The notes: generated by a model from the letters alone, not told the origin. A DNA stretch of 64,000 bases from Euleptes europaea (GCF_029931775.1 NC_079323.1:3259001-3323000), one strand, 5' to 3'. Positions 1 to 9,699 are shown, counted from the first letter of the stretch. Made by a program: numbers and translations.

Positions 1-96
1 GAGAAGGGAAGGTCAGGTTTGTGCTCTTACACTTCCTGACCCTGAGAAGTGATCTGTTTACAACGGTCTGTGTCCAGCTCTAAGTCCACCCCCCAG

Positions 97-277
97 GCAG
101 GTCTCTATAAATAAAGAGCCGGACAAGAGCATGGATAAAGTAAATTGGACTACTAAGGGATACCTGAAATGGATGGAGGAGCTGCTTCACCCCCAACCTG
201 ATAATTTCTATATTTCCAACATTTCTGGACCCACCTTTCAAGAGGAATATCCTCAAAGCCGGTCAGAAGGGATTTGA
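97..277 (+). CDS. Unassigned protein-like exon or leader ORF upstream of UCP3
   Basis: An open frame runs from a possible splice acceptor (CCCCCCAG ending at 96) to a TGA at 275-277. It contains an ATG at 131 that alone would give 48 codons. The composition is protein-like (fragments GYLKWMEELLH and NFYISNISGP). Two readings are possible. In the first it is the last exon of C2CD3, which lies directly upstream of UCP3 in the same orientation in human (from memory). In the second it is a short upstream ORF in the UCP3 leader exon, driven by the TATA-like element at 105-114 and ending at a good splice donor (GTAAGG at 309). I cannot recall the C2CD3 C-terminus well enough to choose. It may also be chance. 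Confidence 0.3.
105..114 (+). promoter_or_regulatory. TATA-box / MEF2-like A/T element, candidate UCP3 promoter
   Basis: CTATAAATAA matches both a TATA box and the MEF2 consensus YTAWWWWTAR. It lies about 2.8 kb upstream of the first UCP3 coding exon and about 200 bp before a strong donor at 309. This spacing suits a TATA-driven noncoding exon 1. UCP3 is known as a muscle-rich transcript, which would suit MEF2. The assignment is inferred. Confidence 0.35.
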
Positions 278-440
278 GAAGACGGCTTCCGGAGCCAAGA
301 TCTCCTGGGTAAGGGATGCATTTTTGTCTGTCTGTCTGTCTACTACATTTTTATCTCGTCCTTCCTAAGGAGCTGAAGGTAGTATATGTAGCCCCCCCCC
401 CCCGATTGTATCCTCACAACATCCCTGTGAAGTGGGATAA

Positions 441-790
441 GTCGGACCAGAAACAACGGTTTGAAATTAAATCAAAAGAGTTCCCATCTAGGCATTAGGA
501 AGAATTTTCTGACAGTTGGAGCGGTTCCTCAGTGGAACAGGCTTCCTCGGGAGGTGGTGATCTCTCCTTCCCTGGAGATTTTGAAGCAGAGGCTAGATGG
601 CCATCTGTCAGCAATGCTGACTCTATGACCTTAGGCAGATGATGAGAGGGAGGGCACCTTGGCCATCTTCTGGGCATGGAGTAGGGGGTCACTGGGGTGT
701 GTGGGGGGGAGGTAGTTGTGAATTTCCTGCATTGTGCAGGGGGTTGGACTAGATGACCCTGGTGGTCCCTTCCAACTCTATGATTCTATG
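441..790 (+). mobile_element. CR1 LINE 3' end
   Basis: This is the C-terminal remnant of a CR1 reverse-transcriptase ORF (frames resembling [16 protein letters not shown]) followed by the CR1 3' tail. It ends in the family-typical ATTCTATG-type repeats near 780-790. Confidence 0.85.
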
Positions 791-831
791 ACTGGGGGAA
801 GACAGCTACCAAGGGCAAGTGTCTCTGTTGT

Positions 832-1039
832 CAACTCCAGGTTGGGAAATTGCGGGTGATTTGGGAGTGGAGGCTTTGGAGGGCAGAATTTGGGGAGGGG
901 AGGGACTTCAGCAGGATATAATGCCCTAAAGCACACCCTCTGAAGCGGCCATTTTCTCCAGGAGAACTGATCTCTGTAACCTGCAGCTCCATTGTAATTT
1001 CAAGAGATCTCCAGGCCCCGCCTGTAGGTTGGTAGCCCT
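832..1039 (+). mobile_element. hAT-type MITE, GGGTTGCCA family (old copy)
   Basis: Same internal landmarks as the intact copies: GGCGGGGTTTGGGG-like tract, GCGGCCATTTTCTCCAGG, GGAGATCAGTTGTAAT-like block. The terminal repeats are degraded. Confidence 0.7.
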
Positions 1040-1358
1040 ATTTCTAATGCTATCCAATCTCAAGATGAGAATTGTCCTCTGCTCCCAGTAGTATTTATTC
1101 TGACTTGTGATAAGCATGGATTAGATAGTTAGCTAATTCACAAAAATCAAAATCTAAATATTTGGGAATCATCAAAATCCTATCCAACCCGGAAGTCTAT
1201 CCCATTTATTGTGGCATGAAGCAAAGGATTATCTGGACCGATATGAGAAATGCCACACCCTGGGACATTTCACGCACCCAATAAAAAGGGCTCTAGCTTA
1301 CAAAAGCTCATAAACGTGTTGTTCATGTTTCGGGTTCAACAGGACTCTTCAGGGCTTC

Positions 1359-1680
1359 TAGGGTTGCCAACTGCCTGGAGAAAAACTTGTTCTATCCCTT
1401 TAACAGAGGCTTAATGGGATGTCATTTGCCAGATGATGTTATTTGCCTGCATGCAAAAGCTTAAAAGGCCTATTTATTTATTTATTTACTTACTTACTTA
1501 CTTACTCTATTTATAACCCTCCCTCCCTGGCCAAGACCAGGCTCAGGGCGGGGAATATCACACATATAATATTAACAGCAAAAGTAATAATTCTAAAATC
1601 AAACAATAAAACCCAATTAAAAACCATTTCCGCACATTTTAAAACCTTATTAAAGGGACAGGATAATTTTCTCTAGACCT
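1359..1680 (+). mobile_element. Second GGGTTGCCAACTG MITE family, interrupted by a LINE/SINE tail
   Basis: The outer parts (1359-1470 and about 1622-1680) align with copies at 1971-2125 and 9700-9950. About 150 bp in the middle (1471-1621) is a TATTTATT-rich retroposon tail absent from those copies, so it is a later insertion. Confidence 0.65.
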
Positions 1681-1970
1681 ATGGGCTAGCAGGTAGCCGC
1701 TCAAAAACAGGTCAGGAAGGTGTGATGCGTCCGAGATTAGAGGTTATCCGGTCACTGTGCAAGGAGCCAGCCAACTTGTTCCTCTTCCTGGAATGTGGCC
1801 TGAATTCCTCCTTTGGCACTGATTCAAGGTGCTACTCCTCAGGAATACTAGTTTAGATGATGGACAGGAACCATCCAAATCACGATGCTAGAGATGTCTG
1901 TAAAAATGCTTCCTCTGTAGGCACCCCTTTGGTCTTGATTTTTGAATGATCATCTTTCTGTGATCGTGGG

Positions 1971-2125
1971 GTTGCCAACAGCCTGGAGAAAAAGTTCCCT
2001 GCTGCTTTAACAGAGGCTTAAAGGGATGTTATTGACCAGGGGGTGTCTATTACCTCCATGCTCTGAAAAGCTTCACCTACCCATTTCCACACATTAAGAC
2101 TTTGTTAAAGGGACAGACTAGTCCA
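1971..2125 (+). mobile_element. GGGTTGCCAACAG MITE, second family
   Basis: Shares the CTTTAACAGAGGCTTAAAGG block and the CACACATTAAGACTTTGTTAAAG end with 1359-1680 and 9700-9950. It is relatively short and its termini are worn. Confidence 0.6.
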
Positions 2126-2128
2126 TTC

Positions 2129-2262
2129 TTGTCAGATCCCGGAAGCTAAGCAGGATCAGCCCTGGTTACTTGGATTTGAGTCTCCTATCCAAGTACCTTG
2201 GTGCCTCCTATCCAAGTACGACCCAGGGCCGATCCTGCTTAGCTTCTGGGATTTGAGGAACT
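2129..2262. mobile_element. 5S-rRNA-derived SINE fragments in inverted arrangement
   Basis: A forward GGAAGCTAAGCAGGATC block with GGTTACTTGGAT is followed by reverse-strand ATCCTGCTTAGCTTC. Both correspond to the 5S rRNA internal promoter region, so the two halves form a foldback. Confidence 0.7.
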
Positions 2263-2343
2263 TGGCCTAGTCGGGGCTGTTCAGGCCGATCAGCCCCCGT
2301 TTCCCCCATAGTGTCTTAGGTCCCCTCTGCCTAACATGACATT

Positions 2344-2790
2344 TTGAAAGGCATCATGGTGTGGTGGTGAGAGCACTGGGCTAGGATCTGGGAGCCCCAG
2401 GGGCAAACCCCCACTCTGCTCTGGAAGCCTGCTGGGGCACCATGGGACAGTCACGCTGCCGCAGCCTAACCTCCCTCACAGGGCTGTTGTGAGGACAGAA
2501 TCAAGAACAATGGAATGATATATAGGGTTGCCAGGTCCCCCTTTGCCACCGATGGGAAGTTTTTGGGGCAGAGCCTGAGGAGGGCGGGGTTTGGACTCAA
2601 TGCCATAGAGTCCAATGGCCAAAGCGGCCATTTTCTCCAGGGGAACTGATCTTTATCAGCTGGAGATCAGTTGTGATAGCAGGAGATCTCCAGCTAGTAC
2701 CTGGAGGTTGGCAACCCTAATGATACAGGCCGCTTTTGGTCCCTGTTGGGAGGAAAGGCGAAATCTAAGGACAGTAAATAAATAAATAAA
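2344..2790 (+). mobile_element. CORE-SINE (tRNA-derived, MIR-like) split by a hAT MITE
   Basis: The head reads GGTGTGGTGGTGAGAGCACTGG (tRNA-like A box region), followed by a CORE-like GGGACAGTCAC..CTAACCTCCCTCACAGGG block and a (AAAT)n tail near 2775-2790. The MITE at 2523-2719 sits inside it, so the SINE is older than that MITE. Confidence 0.8.
2523..2719 (+). mobile_element. hAT-type MITE with TIRs and 8-bp target duplication
   Basis: It starts TAGGGTTGCCA and ends TGGCAACCCTA. The flanks ATGATATA (2515-2522) and ATGATACA (2720-2727) match at 7 of 8 bases. An 8-bp duplication and TAGGG-type termini are hAT hallmarks. There is no coding capacity. Confidence 0.88.
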
Positions 2791-2796
2791 ATGTCT

Positions 2797-2880
2797 ACCA
2801 TTTCATGGCTGTAATTCATTAGGGTTAAATCCAGGGAGACCATTTCATGGCTGTAATTCATTAGGGTTAAGTCCAGGGAG
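2797..2880 (+). repeat. Tandem duplication, 2 x 42 bp
   Basis: Two adjacent 42-bp units beginning ACCATTTCATGG differ at about one base, so the duplication is recent. It lies 34 bp before the predicted acceptor of the first UCP3 coding exon. Confidence 0.9.
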
Positions 2881-3027
2881 ATGCAATTCCGTTTATCTTT
2901 TTCTTTTTTTCAGGCTTGTTTGTATCTCCCAACTTCCTTCTCCGTCAGCAGCTGCTGCCTGAATGTAGCATTGCCCGAAGCATTTCTTTTTATTTGGAGC
3001 CAAAACTCTTCTGTTCCCCAGAGCAGG

Positions 3028-6000
3028 ATGGTCGGTCTGAAGCCCACAGACGTCCCTCCATCTGTAACCATCAAATTTCTCAGTGCCGGCACAGCAGCAT
3101 GTATAGCCGACCTTTGTACTTTCCCCTTGGACACGGCAAAAGTCAGGCTACAAGTGAGTTTTCAGAAAGAAGCCGTAACCGTTAAACGGGTTTCAATCTA
3201 GGCTTGCCAACCTCCAGGTGGTTGGATAAAGATAATGGTATCAAGCTCAAAATGGTATGCAAAAGTGATATATTATTTACAAGTGCAGATGTTATACAGA
3301 AATACAAAGAATATGTAGCATAAAGCTACTCAAAGAAAGCAAATAATTTTTCAAAGGTAAGTAATGGCCTCTTCGGAAGCTAAACTCTATGGCTTTATAT
3401 CCCATTGAAGCCCCTCCCCGCCCCAAACCCCACCTTCCCTAGGCTCCTCCCCCAAAATCTCCAGGTATTTCCCAATCCAGAGCTGGCAACCCTATTTCAA
3501 CCTGGTACGCACCTGCAGCGTTGACTTACCAATTACCGAGAGCAATTTCTTTCTAAAGATTCAAGGCGAATCAAAAGCTTCCAAGACCACAAAGAACATC
3601 AAATACAAGGGCGTCTTTGGCACCATCACCACCATGGTGAGGATGGAAGGGCCCAAGAGCCTCTACAACGGGCTGGTGGCCGGCCTCCAGCGCCAGATGA
3701 GCTTCGCGTCCATCCGCATCGGCCTCTACGACTCAGTGAAGCAGTTCTACGCTCCCAAGGGATCAGATAGTAAGTCCGCTGCCACCAGGAGATACGCCAG
3801 AGCAGATTTGGATGTGGTAGTACACCCACTAGGCTCCAAGGTTACATATACAGTTGTTGTGTGGCTACATATTCAGCCAGGGTGGTGTGGAGGTTGGAAC
3901 GGTACCGAGGAGACCTGAGTTCAAATCCTCATGACCTTGGGCCAACTGCCCTCTCTCCAACTAGAGGTGAGGCCCAAGAGAGGGGGCTCATCCTCAAAGG
4001 GAGCCAGCTAGTGTGGTGTAGTGGTTAAGAGCGGTGGTTTGGACCAGTGGACTGTGATCTGGAGAACTGGGTTTGATTCCCCACTCCTCCACATGAAGCC
4101 AGCTGGGTGACCTTGGGCGAGTCACAGCTCTCCTAGAGGTCTCTCAGCCCCACCTACCTCACAGGGTGTCTGTTGTGGGGAGGGAAAGGGAAGGTGATTG
4201 TAAGCCCATTTGATTCTTCCTTAAGTGGTAGAGAAAGTCGGCATATAAAAACCAACTCTTCTTCTTCTTCAGATGCTAGCATCTTCACTCGACTGCTTGC
4301 CGGTTGTACCACTGGCGCCATGGCTGTAACGTGCGCCCAGCCCACTGACGTGGTCAAGGTGCGCTTCCAAGCACACATCAGGGTGGTCGGTGGACCCAAG
4401 AAGTACAACGGGACGGTGGATGCCTACCGGACGATCGCGAGGGAGGAAGGGGTCAAAGGCCTGTGGAGAGGTACGTGGGCGGCATCCGTCCCCTTAAGGT
4501 GGGACCCGTTTCACACGCCGGCTCCCTTTCTGCAGCACTTTGCCCGTCTCTGGAATCCAGCCAGGGGATCGGGAATCTCTGCTCCCATGTTCAACCTTTG
4601 CTTCTTTCGCCTCTTCACAGGGACTTTGCCCAACATCACTCGCAACGCCATCGTGAACTGCGGGGAGCTGGTTACCTACGACCTCATCAAGGAAACAGTG
4701 CTGAAATACCACCTCATGACCGGTGAGGAGACCGCCCGCTGGACCCCATACGTTGGGAAGGAGTAGGGTTACCAACTCCCAGGTGGGGCCTGGAGCTCTC
4801 CCATAATTGTCACTGATCTCCGGACCACAGAGATCTGTTTCCCGGGAGGAAATGTCAGTGTCTGGGTGTGAACTCTATAGCAGAGCATTAGGGCTGCCCG
4901 CTTCGGGTTAGGAAATACCTGGAGATTTTAGGGATGGAGCCTGGGAAGGACGGGGTTTGGGGAAAGAGGGACTTCAATGGGGTATAATGCCATAGAGTCC
5001 ACCTTCCAAAGCAGCCACTTTCCCCAGAAAGGCTACACAGAGAAAAAAATAATAATATAAGCAGGGTTAGGGGGTCATGAAATGCAATAAAGACCAGGAT
5101 GTAAAACTCCAATATTTATTTTATTTACTTAATTTATCCCTGCCTTTCTACCCAGTGTGGGCCCAAGGTGGCTTAAAGAATTCTCCTCTCCTCCATTTTA
5201 CCTTCACGACAACCCTGTGAGGTAGGCTAGGCTGAGAGCATGCGACTGCCCCAAAGCAATCCAGCAAACCTCCATGGCACAAGCGGGGATTCAAACCTGG
5301 GTCTCCCAGATTCGAGTCCAACACTTTAACCACTGCCCCATGCTGGCTCTCAGAAATGGCCCTTGGAGGGAGCTTTTTGAAGCACCGTATTTTGGCTCGC
5401 TCGAACCCTGAACATGCGGTGTCCTTCTCTGCCACCTGCAGATAATTTCCCATGCCATTTTGTTGCCGCCTTCGGAGCCGGGTTCTGCGCGACGGTGGTG
5501 GCGTCGCCAGTGGATGTTGTCAAGACAAGATACATGAACGCCATCCCCGGGCAGTATAAAAACGCCCTCAATTGTATGCTGACCATGGTGGTGAAGGAGG
5601 GCCCCACCGCGTTTTACAAAGGGTAAGCAATATTTCTCACGCAAAATGGTCTGCCACGAAGTGAAGATCCACGAGGCGTGGTGGCAGCTGCTGTCAAAGC
5701 AATGTTTTCAAAAATCTGCAATCAAACCCCCAATGGCAAATAAGAGGAGCCAGCGTGGTGTAGTGGTTAAGAGCGGTGGTTTGGAGCGGCGGACTCTGAT
5801 CTGGAGAATCGGGTTGGATTCCCCACTCCTCCACATGAGCGGCGGAGGCTGATCTGGTGAACTGGATTGGTTTCTCCACTCCTACACATGAAGCCAGCTG
5901 GGTGACCTTGGGCTAGTCACACTCTCTCAGCCTCACCTGCCTCAAAGGGTGTCTGTTGCAGGGAGGGGAAGGGAAGGTGATTGTAAGCCAGTTTGATTCT

Positions 6001-6849
6001 TCCTGAAGTGGTAGAGAAAGTCGGCATATAAAAACCAACTCTTCTTCTATTTCTATTTCTCCAGGGGAACTGATCTCTGTAGTCTGGAGATCAGTTGTAA
6101 TTTGGGGAGATCTCCAGGCCGTACCTGGAGGTTGGCACCCTATCCTTGAAGAAAGGGCAGGATAAATATGTACTAGATCAGTGGTTCCCAACCTTTTTTT
6201 GACCACTAGGACTTTTTTGTTCGGTGCAGGGACCCCAAGGTTCAAAATAAAAATTCTGAGAATTTGAAAATAAACTTTAATCATAACTGTTAGTTAAACA
6301 TTAAACTTAGAATAATATTTGAATATATATTTTTATAATAGAAAACTTTTAATTGAAAATATTAATTTATTATGGGTTTATAACTTTGTTTCGCGGACCG
6401 TAATTTAGTTCTCGCGGACCCCTGGGGGTCCATGGACCCCTGGTTGGGAACCAGTGTACTAGATGGATTGATTGTAGAATTTTTTGTTGTTGTAAGGACA
6501 GGCTTTAGTGTGGGAATGAGCCTACAGAACATTCAATGACAATAACAAATTGTGTATCGCAGGCAAACCTGCACAAAACGACCCCATTATAGCAAAATAA
6601 TTGAATGTCCATTGTAAAAACTGGCCGTAAAAAAAATCTGGATTGTTGTGATACGGTGAATATTGAGGGTGGAGGGAACGGAGCCTTCTGGGCCTCTGGG
6701 GAAACCTTCACCGATTCCCTGCCTTCTTTTCCAGCTTCATGCCCTCATTCCTTCGCCTGGGCTCCTGGAACGTGGTGATGTTTGTGTCCTTCGAGCAGCT
6801 GAAAAGGTTGATGGTTCTGGCGCAGGTGGCCTGGGAGTCCCCGTTTTGA
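3028..6849 (+). CDS. UCP3: Mitochondrial uncoupling protein 3
   Basis: Six coding exons: 3028-3153, 3559-3769, 4273-4470, 4621-4722, 5442-5622, 6735-6849. They total 933 nt, or 310 aa (human 312 from memory). UCP3 is an SLC25 carrier of the mitochondrial inner membrane linked to fatty-acid handling and regulated proton leak in muscle. Three carrier repeats are visible through their PxDxxKxR signatures: PLDTAKVR in exon 1, QPTDVVKVR in exon 3 and SPVDVVKTR in exon 5. The N-terminus [11 protein letters not shown] and the loop FYAPKGSDN favour UCP3 over UCP2. All introns are GT/AG and the phases (0,1,1,1,2) equal those of UCP2 downstream. The first coding exon probably starts at 2914 after a pyrimidine-rich acceptor, leaving a 114-nt leader part. 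A SINE forms the acceptor of the third coding exon. No defects were seen. Confidence 0.97.
3199..3494 (-). mobile_element. hAT-type MITE in UCP3 intron, itself interrupted
   Basis: Ends TAGGCTTGCCA and TGGCAACCCTA, with flanks TTTCAATC (3191-3198) and TTTCAACC (3495-3502) matching 7 of 8. About 160 bp of unrelated A/T-rich sequence (roughly 3222-3384) interrupts it. Confidence 0.8.
4003..4272 (+). mobile_element. CORE-SINE abutting the UCP3 exon at 4273
   Basis: tRNA-like head (GTGGTGTAGTGGTTAAGAGC, then GGTTTGATTCC as B box), CORE-like segment (GGGTGACCTTGGGCGAGTCAC), and tail ACCAACTCTTCTTCTTCTTC. The tail runs directly into the AG of the splice acceptor. Confidence 0.9.
4764..5030. mobile_element. 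Two adjacent hAT-type MITE fragments in UCP3 intron
   Basis: The first (4764-4888, minus sense) starts TAGGGTTACCAACTCCCAGG. The second (from 4889, plus sense) starts TAGGGCTGCCC and holds the GGCGGGGTTTGG-like and CCATAGAGTCC landmarks. Confidence 0.7.
5118..5345 (-). mobile_element. CORE-SINE, reverse orientation
   Basis: The A/T-rich tail lies at the left, CCCTGTGAGGTAGGCTAGGCTGAGAG in the middle, and the tRNA-like head (TTAACCACTGCCCCATGCTGG complement) at the right. Confidence 0.75.
5748..6143 (+). mobile_element. CORE-SINE followed by a MITE tail
   Basis: 5748-6052 is a CORE-SINE with head GCGTGGTGTAGTGGTTAAGAG and CTTCTTCT tail. 6053-6143 carries the GGGGAACTGATCTCTGTAG to GGAGGTTGGCA end of a GGGTTGCCA-family MITE. 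Confidence 0.8.
6179..6456 (+). mobile_element. hAT-type MITE, CAGTGGTTCCCAACC family
   Basis: The 278-bp element begins CAGTGGTTCCCAACC and ends GGTTGGGAACCAGTG, and is flanked by a perfect 8-bp duplication TACTAGAT (6171-6178 and 6457-6464). The inside is A/T-rich and noncoding. A near-identical copy lies at 59309-59594. Confidence 0.92.
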
Positions 6850-7361
6850 AGCCACAAGCAGCCATCTCTGGGCTGAGAAAGGGGGAGTGGATCCTGCCAA
6901 GTACTCCCCGAGAGTAACGCTGCCAGGAAAACGCGAGAAGCGGCCTCGGTCGGGAACTGTCCGCCAGCGTGGGCTTTCGTGAGATGTTCTTGTCAAAAGT
7001 GGCAAGATGCAAATATCAATTATATTAATTGCTTCAGTACGGACCACTGTGCCGCCCAACAAAGCAAAATACTAAGCCAACAAATGAAAACTTTAAAAAG
7101 TAAACATGAGCCATGGCGTCTGATGCAGTCTTCCTATGAAAGTTTCTCCTGATTTGGACACGATATGGCAAACTGGTACGTATCAGTAAATATGTTCAAA
7201 GGGGACTACATCCCCAGGGCTGTATTTTCCTCACGAGATATGGTGGTTTCATTAATAGATTTTGTCATGTGTTGATGTCACAACACATCTGGAGACACAA
7301 ATTTTTTTTGCACCAGATACTTGTGTGAGCAAATTACCATGAAAGACCTATGATTGGTGTT

Positions 7362-7567
7362 TAGGGTTGCCAGGTCCCTCCTTGCCACTGGCAGGAGGTT
7401 TTTGGGGTGGAGCCTGAAGAGGGCAGGGTTTGGGGAGGGGAGGACTTCAATGCCATAGAGTCCAATGGCCAAAGCAGCCATTTTCTCCAGGGGAACGGCT
7501 CTCTTATCAGCTGGAGCTCAGTTGTAATAGGAGATCTCCAGCTATTGCCTGGAAGTTGGCAACCCTA
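7362..7567 (+). mobile_element. Intact hAT-type MITE, GGGTTGCCA family
   Basis: 206 bp, TAGGGTTGCCA...TGGCAACCCTA, with a perfect 8-bp duplication TTGGTGTT (7354-7361 and 7568-7575). This is one of the best reference copies in the window. It lies in the UCP3 3' untranslated or downstream region. Confidence 0.93.
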
Positions 7568-7854
7568 TTGGTGTTATTAATTTACATCTAGCCTCACAGG
7601 ATATAAGGTTTACAAATTTCAGTTAAATTACTCTTTAAAGTGCATTTCCGGATGTGTTTCTGATTAATTGTGTTTTGTATTATTTGACCACTGAGGAAGG
7701 CTCAAAAGGCCAAAAGGCGTATGGTCTATTGGTCATTTATATTTTGTTATATCATCAGCGGTGCTGATTATTTTTATAATGGTTTATACTTGCGATTGTA
7801 TATGTAGCCTGCAGTCCAGTCCTATTGTTTTTATACATTTTATTGTGTATACCT

Positions 7855-7860
7855 AATAAA
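7855..7860 (+). terminator. UCP3: Candidate UCP3 poly(A) signal
   Basis: AATAAA about 1 kb after the UCP3 stop codon in an A/T-rich unique stretch (7570-7900). A 3' UTR ending here would include the MITE at 7362-7567. Transcript data are lacking. Confidence 0.35.
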
Positions 7861-7976
7861 TATATACATATAATATTTTTAAAGAATTTTTAGTTGTCAG
7901 CTCAACCCTTAAGGTTCCCTGTGGTTTCATTCAGCCCCCCTATGAAATCGAGGTTTCCTAATAATTATATTAATGG

Positions 7977-8194
7977 TAGGGTTGCCACCTCTGGGTTGGG
8001 AAATACCTGGAGATTTTGGGGGTGGAGCCTGAGAAGGGCGGGGTTTGAGGAGGGGAGGGACCTCAGCAGGATATGATACCACAGAGTCCCCCTTCCAAAG
8101 TGGCCATTTTCTCCAGGGGAACTGATCATAGTCATCTGGAGATCAAGTGTAATAGCGGGAGATCTCCAGGCACCACCTGAGGTTGGCAACCCTA
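7977..8194 (+). mobile_element. hAT-type MITE, GGGTTGCCA family
   Basis: TAGGGTTGCCA...TGGCAACCCTA. Flanks ATTAATGG and AGTAATGT match 6 of 8, so this copy is older than the one at 7362. Confidence 0.85.
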
Positions 8195-8302
8195 AGTAAT
8201 GTGTGTGTTAAGTGCCAAGCACCTAAAGAGCCAAGGTACTCGTAAAAAGGAGTCCGAGAGGAATCTAAAGATGTAGGGCAGATTCATGCATTGGGATTAA
8301 TT

Positions 8303-8482
8303 AGATTCGAGTCCAGTAGCTCCTAAACACAAACAAGATTTCCAGGGTATGAACTTTTGAGAGCTCACTTTGACTCTCGAAAGCTCATACCCTGAAAATC
8401 TTGTTTGTATTTAAGGTGCTCCTGGACTCGATTCTTGCTCTTCTACCGCAGGACCAACACGGGTACCCTCTGAAACTGAGAT
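8303..8482. mobile_element. Palindromic foldback MITE (GAGTCCAGTAGC family)
   Basis: The left arm (GATTCGAGTCCAGTAGC...CAGGGTATGA) is the reverse complement of the right arm (TCATACCCTG...CTGGACTCGATTC). The whole element is a hairpin with no coding content. Confidence 0.8.
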
Positions 8483-9056
8483 TAGTTAGAGATCACTAGA
8501 AAGAGATATCTGTAGCATCATGAATCTAGTGCAAATATTTTCTGGGTGTGTTGCAATTGGTGGAGATGAGCGGAGCAAGGGAATCTGCTGTTACTTGGCT
8601 ATGTAGGTCCTTTGGCATTTAGGCGGCTCCTACTTGGGTGGGGGGGCAGGTATACCTGTTTGCTGGGCCCCTCCTTCCTAGGCCTAACTTGGATTCCTTT
8701 CTCCTTTTCCTAGAGCTGCCTTCCACAGAACTCCATGCCTGTCCTGAGACCCCACTAGCAAATGAAAGGGTGCTGTTGAAGATTGCCATAAAGAGGAAAC
8801 AAGCCCTGCTGTTCTCGTTGGGAGGAGAGGCGATCTCAGCAAATGTTCTAGCACGTTCCCGTTTTTGTAGGGTTTTTTTTTTAATAAAGTTTTTCTATTT
8901 TGCAGAATGTCTCTTTGAGGTCTGTGTCAAGTTCACTTAATTCAGCAGCGGTCCCAACATTTGACTCATTTCCTCCCTGTGGAATCCAGGGTTAAAGCAA
9001 AAGAAAGCATGAAAATGTGATGAACGTCCTGGGGGGTGGGTGGCTGCAGGTTGGGT
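8483..9056. other. Intergenic spacer, nothing recognised
   Basis: No exon, domain or repeat could be assigned. A 100-codon open frame at 8638-8940 resembles nothing known and has no promoter or splice context. Confidence 0.5.
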
Positions 9057-9275
9057 TAGGGTTGCCAGCTCTGGGATGGGAAATACCTGAAATTTTGGGG
9101 GGTGGGGCCTGAGGAGGGCGGGGTTTGGGGTCAGGAGGGACTTCAACGGGGTATAATGCCATAGAGTCCGATTGCCAAAGCAGCCGTTTTCTCCAGGGAA
9201 ACTGATCTCTGTCACCTGGAGATCTGTTCTAATAGTGGGAGATCTCCAGCCACTACCTGGAGGCTGGCAACCCTA
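9057..9275 (+). mobile_element. hAT-type MITE, GGGTTGCCA family
   Basis: TAGGGTTGCCA start, TGGCAACCCTA end, and the usual GGCGGGGTTTGGGG and TTTTCTCCAGGG landmarks. Confidence 0.88.
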
Positions 9276-9378
9276 CTGCTACATGTGTATTTAACTGTGC
9301 TCACCTGCCTTTCCTTCTAAAAAGGGGCAGGATCCAAACAGCTGTTCAGCATTTCAGCTCACAGGAGTCTTTGGTCTA

Positions 9379-9653
9379 TTATGCATGGCTTTTTTACTCG
9401 CCGTCACCCCTCCAATGACTTTGTGTTGATTACGCAGGCCGTTTCCGACCGTCAGAGATCGCCTTGCTTTACCCCTGCCTTTCCCCGCGTTTTAAAATTG
9501 GAGATAACACAGGTCCCTGAAAACGTGGACAAAACACGGGAAAATGCAGAGGGAGAGCGAGGCGACCTCTGATGGGCGGAAACGGCGTACATAATCCAAA
9601 CAAAGACCCAAAGTCGTTGAGGGGTGACGGCTGAGTGAAACAGCCATGCATAA
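9379..9653. mobile_element. Large foldback MITE (TTATGCATGGC family)
   Basis: About 275 bp whose two halves are reverse complements: the left arm begins TTATGCATGGC then GCCGTCACCCCTC, and the right arm ends GAGGGGTGACGGC then GCCATGCATAA. A relative with the same ends lies at 30270-30464. The TA at each end could be a mariner-like target, but this is not proven. Confidence 0.8.
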
Positions 9654-9699
9654 AAGACCTTTCTTAGCCTCCAGCCAACCCTGTTTATCAGGAATGAGG

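Noticed and set aside
1966-2125. Assigning the GGGTTGCCAACTG family to the main hAT MITE family
   Set aside because: Only the outer 10-12 bp agree; the interior is different, so it is kept as a second family without a superfamily proof.
8638-8940. 100-codon open frame in the UCP3-UCP2 spacer
   Set aside because: No recognised similarity, no start context or splice partner, and hydrophobic low-information tail from T-rich DNA.
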